Of a stretch of DNA of 6,780 nucleotides, positions 4,738 through 6,780 are shown piece by piece. The DNA is from Thermoplasmata archaeon (lineage in GTDB: Archaea > Thermoplasmatota > Thermoplasmata > SG8-5 > JAGLSY01). The DNA lies in assembly GCA_023137005.1 (NCBI GenBank), contig JAGLQE010000424.1, positions 1 to 6,780 of the forward strand, in the 5' to 3' direction. The notes under the pieces are model-generated. The model searched no databases and was not told the DNA's origin. It worked only from the letters and a program-made list of their open reading frames with translations. Position 1 is the stretch's first letter. Every line of letters starts with the position of its first letter. The position numbers were made by a program, and so were the translations under genes.

Positions 4738-6780
4738 TCAGCCCTTTCTTATCAATACCGTGTAGATGCCCTTCAACGAGGTCATGGATATCATCTCATG
4801 GCCTGTTTTCGCGCACCAGCCGGGGACGTCTTTGGAGAAGCCCACATCCGATGCACTTATCTTGAGGACCTGGCCTGTTTCCATCACCTTGATCTTCTTG
4901 GCCAGCTTCATTATTGGTCCCGGGCATGGAACTCCACAGGCATTGACCTCGAAGTCCGGCACGATATCGGGTGCTCCCTTGGCAGGCGTGGGTATTTCAA
5001 CAGTACCTGGAGAAGCAGCTGTAGCAGGCATCTCGGTTCCCTTCATGACCAGGGCATAATAGAAGCCTTTGTCCTCAGTTATGGAAACAAGTAAATTACC
5101 TGTCTTCGTGCACCAACCTGGAACATCTCTGGAGAAACCTACGTCAGATACTGTGATCTTCAATACCTCACCATTTTCCATAGTCTTGATCTTCTTGGCC
5201 AGCTTCATTATTGGCCCCGGGCATGGAATACCGCTTGCATTGATCTCATGATCGAAATTATCAAAGCAATCTTCTGCGAATGCAACTATTTTTTCGGGTT
5301 GGATCTCCCTAACTACCAAGTTGGCCCTGGGTGCATTGTATATCGTGCAACCGCCGCTCATATTCTTTACCTTGAAACCATTGAGCTTCATCATCCTGTA
5401 TGCGATGTACCCGCGTAGGCCCATGGCACAGTAGGCAACGTACTCCTTGCTCTTGTCCAGTTCGGATAGTCTGTTCCTGAGTTCGTTGAGAGGGATATGT
5501 ATAGCTCCGCCGAGAAGCCTGTGCATCTCGACCTCATCGTCATCACGTACATCGATGAACACTGTGTTCTCTCTCTCCAAAAGCACATCTATCTCGTCCC
5601 AGTAGACCATTTCCACGTCGCCTCTGAGGATATTACTGGCGACAAAACCAGCCATATTGACCGGATCCTTCCCAGATGAGAATGGAGGCGCGTATGCCAA
5701 TTCCAGTTCCTCAAGGTCATAGACGGTCATGCCTGCCCTGATGGCGGTGGCAAGAACATCCAATCTCTTATCGGCCCCATCCATTCCAACGATCTGTGCG
5801 CCCAATAACTTCCCGTCATCTGGAGAGAATAAGAGTTTGATATTCATCATCTGGGCTCCGGGGTAATAGGCTGCATGTGAGCCAGATTGCGTATATGACT
5901 TCAGATATGGGATATTGAATCTCTGTAAAAGCTTCTCATTGTTACCAGAAAGTGCCACGGTCTGATCGAATATCTTCACTATGGCCGATGCCTGGGTGTC
6001 CTTGTATTCTGATGCCCTTCCAAATATATTGTCAGCAACGATACGTCCCATCTTATTGGCCGGGCCTGCGAGTGGGATCATGGCTGGCTGTCGATTGATG
6101 AAATCCGTTACCTCGCATACATCTCCTGCGGCGTAGATATTTGGATCCGAGGTCAGCATGTTCTTGTTCGTCTTTATTCCTCCGCGGTCGCCCATATCCA
6201 GTCCAGATATCTTGGCCAATTCATTGTTCGGCCTTACACCGATGGAAAGAATGACCATGTCGGTCTCCAACTCGGCTCCGCTCTTGGTCTTGACAACTGT
6301 CTTATCACCCATCTTGTGAAAGGAACTGACCGCATCTGAAAGGTGTAAGTGAACACCATGATCGATGATATGCTGATGTACCAATGACACCATCTCGAAA
6401 TCAAGAGGCGGCATGACCTGGTCCAGCATTTCAACAACTGTGACATCCAGACCAAGGTACTTGAGGTTCTCGGCCATCTCCAGACCGATGAATCCTCCAC
6501 CTATGACCACTGCGGACTTCGGGTCATTATCCGCGACATAGGATTTTATCTTGTCAGAATCAGGGATCGTCCATAGAGAGAAGACCGAATCAAGATCGAT
6601 ACCCTCAAGAGGTGGTTTTATGGGTGAGCCGCCAGGGCAGAGCACGAGAACATCGTAGCTTTCTCTGTATTCCTCGCCCTTCTTCAGATCCTTGACCACG
6701 ATCTCCTTGTTCTCCCTATCGATGTCGATCACTTCGCTAAAGACCCTCACATCGATATTGAACCTATCCTCGAGAAGTTC
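4738..6780 (-). CDS. CoA-disulfide reductase/NADH oxidase-type flavoprotein fused to rhodanese and two TusA domains (5' truncated)
   Basis: The frame stays open to the window edge (codons 6780-6751 read ELLEDRFNID), so the N-terminal FAD-binding motif and active-site cysteine lie outside; the Val codon GTG at 6750-6748 is internal. Residue numbers count from that codon. Residues 1-380 are the pyridine nucleotide-disulfide oxidoreductase core: NAD(P)H-binding VVIGGGFIGLEMAENL (81-96), FAD-binding YAAGD (206-210), and the CoA-disulfide reductase-like IPLAGPANKMGRIVADNI and YAPPFSSGKDPVNMAGF. Residues ~381-482 are a rhodanese domain with active-site loop YCAMGLRGY (C441). Residues ~498-571 and ~597-670 are two TusA domains with CPGP cysteines C510 and C609, joined by an Ala/Pro/Thr-rich linker. 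Both keep the TusA DVPGWC segment. Known relatives reduce CoA disulfide, CoA persulfide or polysulfide with NAD(P)H. Here the enzyme probably passes sulfane sulfur between domains in the cytoplasm. Substrate and direction are not determinable; NADH oxidase activity is an alternative. It is transcribed toward fen1 and ends in a terminator. Confidence 0.92.
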   Translation of the reverse strand, partial: ELLEDRFNIDVRVFSEVIDIDRENKEIVVKDLKKGEEYRESYDVLVLCPGGSPIKPPLEGIDLDSVFSLWTIPDSDKIKSYVADNDPKSAVVIGGGFIGLEMAENLKYLGLDVTVVEMLDQVMPPLDFEMVSLVHQHIIDHGVHLHLSDAVSSFHKMGDKTVVKTKSGAELETDMVILSIGVRPNNELAKISGLDMGDRGGIKTNKNMLTSDPNIYAAGDVCEVTDFINRQPAMIPLAGPANKMGRIVADNIFGRASEYKDTQASAIVKIFDQTVALSGNNEKLLQRFNIPYLKSYTQSGSHAAYYPGAQMMNIKLLFSPDDGKLLGAQIVGMDGADKRLDVLATAIRAGMTVYDLEELELAYAPPFSSGKDPVNMAGFVASNILRGDVEMVYWDEIDVLLERENTVFIDVRDDDEVEMHRLLGGAIHIPLNELRNRLSELDKSKEYVAYCAMGLRGYIAYRMMKLNGFKVKNMSGGCTIYNAPRANLVVREIQPEKIVAFAEDCFDNFDHEINASGIPCPGPIMKLAKKIKTMENGEVLKITVSDVGFSRDVPGWCTKTGNLLVSITEDKGFYYALVMKGTEMPATAASPGTVEIPTPAKGAPDIVPDFEVNACGVPCPGPIMKLAKKIKVMETGQVLKISASDVGFSKDVPGWCAKTGHEMISMTSLKGIYTVLIRKG
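4888..4931 (-). repeat. TusA repeat, copy 2 (C-terminal domain)
   Basis: This 44-base segment encodes the CPGP motif and first helix of the second TusA domain. It matches 5185-5228 at 43 of 44 bases, 297 bases (exactly 99 codons) away. It marks an in-frame domain duplication inside one gene. Confidence 0.85.
5185..5228 (-). repeat. TusA repeat, copy 1 (first TusA domain)
   Basis: This is the partner of the segment at 4888-4931, with a single difference (position 5215 versus 4918). The protein domains are about 66% identical by hand alignment (49 of 74 residues), and the identity is strongest around the catalytic cysteine. Recent duplication or gene conversion of this part would explain the near-identical DNA. 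Confidence 0.85.

Noticed and set aside
4798..5251. Two + strand open frames with a shared HQPGTSLEKPTSD motif
   Set aside because: They are antisense shadows of the duplicated TusA domains. The apparent repeat family is produced by the real - strand duplication.
4748..6750. GTG at 6750-6748 as the start of the - strand flavoprotein
   Set aside because: The frame continues upstream to the window edge with family-like sequence (ELLEDRFNIDV), and the family needs an N-terminal FAD-binding region of roughly 80 more residues. The codon is an internal valine.
1..6780. CRISPR arrays, insertion sequences, rRNA genes and integration sites
   Set aside because: No regularly spaced repeats, transposase motifs, target-site duplications or rRNA-like sequence were seen anywhere in the window.

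Overview
The window is archaeal chromosomal DNA. The clearest marker is a complete flap endonuclease 1 (FEN1) gene with the archaeal/eukaryal XPG fold and a C-terminal PCNA-binding motif. TATA-like boxes about 25 bases before the start codons, secreted proteins held by one C-terminal membrane helix, and an archaeal-type PPP protein phosphatase agree with this. The protein styles would suit a Thermoplasmatota-like euryarchaeote, possibly anaerobic, but that placement is a guess from general resemblance.

Layout from left to right: (1) positions 1-486, + strand, the 3' end of a surface protein gene with an Ig-like (invasin/Big_1-like) domain and a C-terminal membrane anchor. (2) 470-1318, - strand, a PPP-family serine/threonine phosphatase that converges on and overlaps gene 1 by 17 bp. 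(3) 1319-1460, a 142-bp divergent promoter region. (4) 1461-3338, + strand, a 625-residue secreted and membrane-anchored surface protein with several beta-sandwich-like segments. (5) 3369-3390, a strong GC hairpin, then the fen1 promoter. (6) 3444-4463, + strand, fen1. (7) 4464-4737, a 274-bp convergent intergenic region with a nested stem structure of unknown role and a hairpin plus T-tract terminator for the next gene. (8) 4738-6780, - strand, cut by the window edge: a CoA-disulfide reductase/NADH oxidase-type flavoprotein fused to a rhodanese domain and two tandem TusA sulfur-carrier domains.

The genes do not form one operon. Genes 2 and 4 are divergent, pairs 1/2 and 6/8 are convergent, and each complete gene has its own likely promoter. 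TATA spacing puts the predicted transcription starts 0-8 bases before the start codons, so leaderless or near-leaderless transcripts are likely. The two surface proteins (1 and 4) share an architecture and flank the phosphatase, which may reflect one cell-surface gene neighbourhood.

The most interesting item is the sulfur-handling fusion. One polypeptide carries a disulfide/polysulfide-reducing flavoenzyme, a persulfide-forming rhodanese cysteine and two TusA CPGP cysteines, which looks like a built-in sulfur relay. The second is the unexplained nested stem structure between fen1 and this gene.
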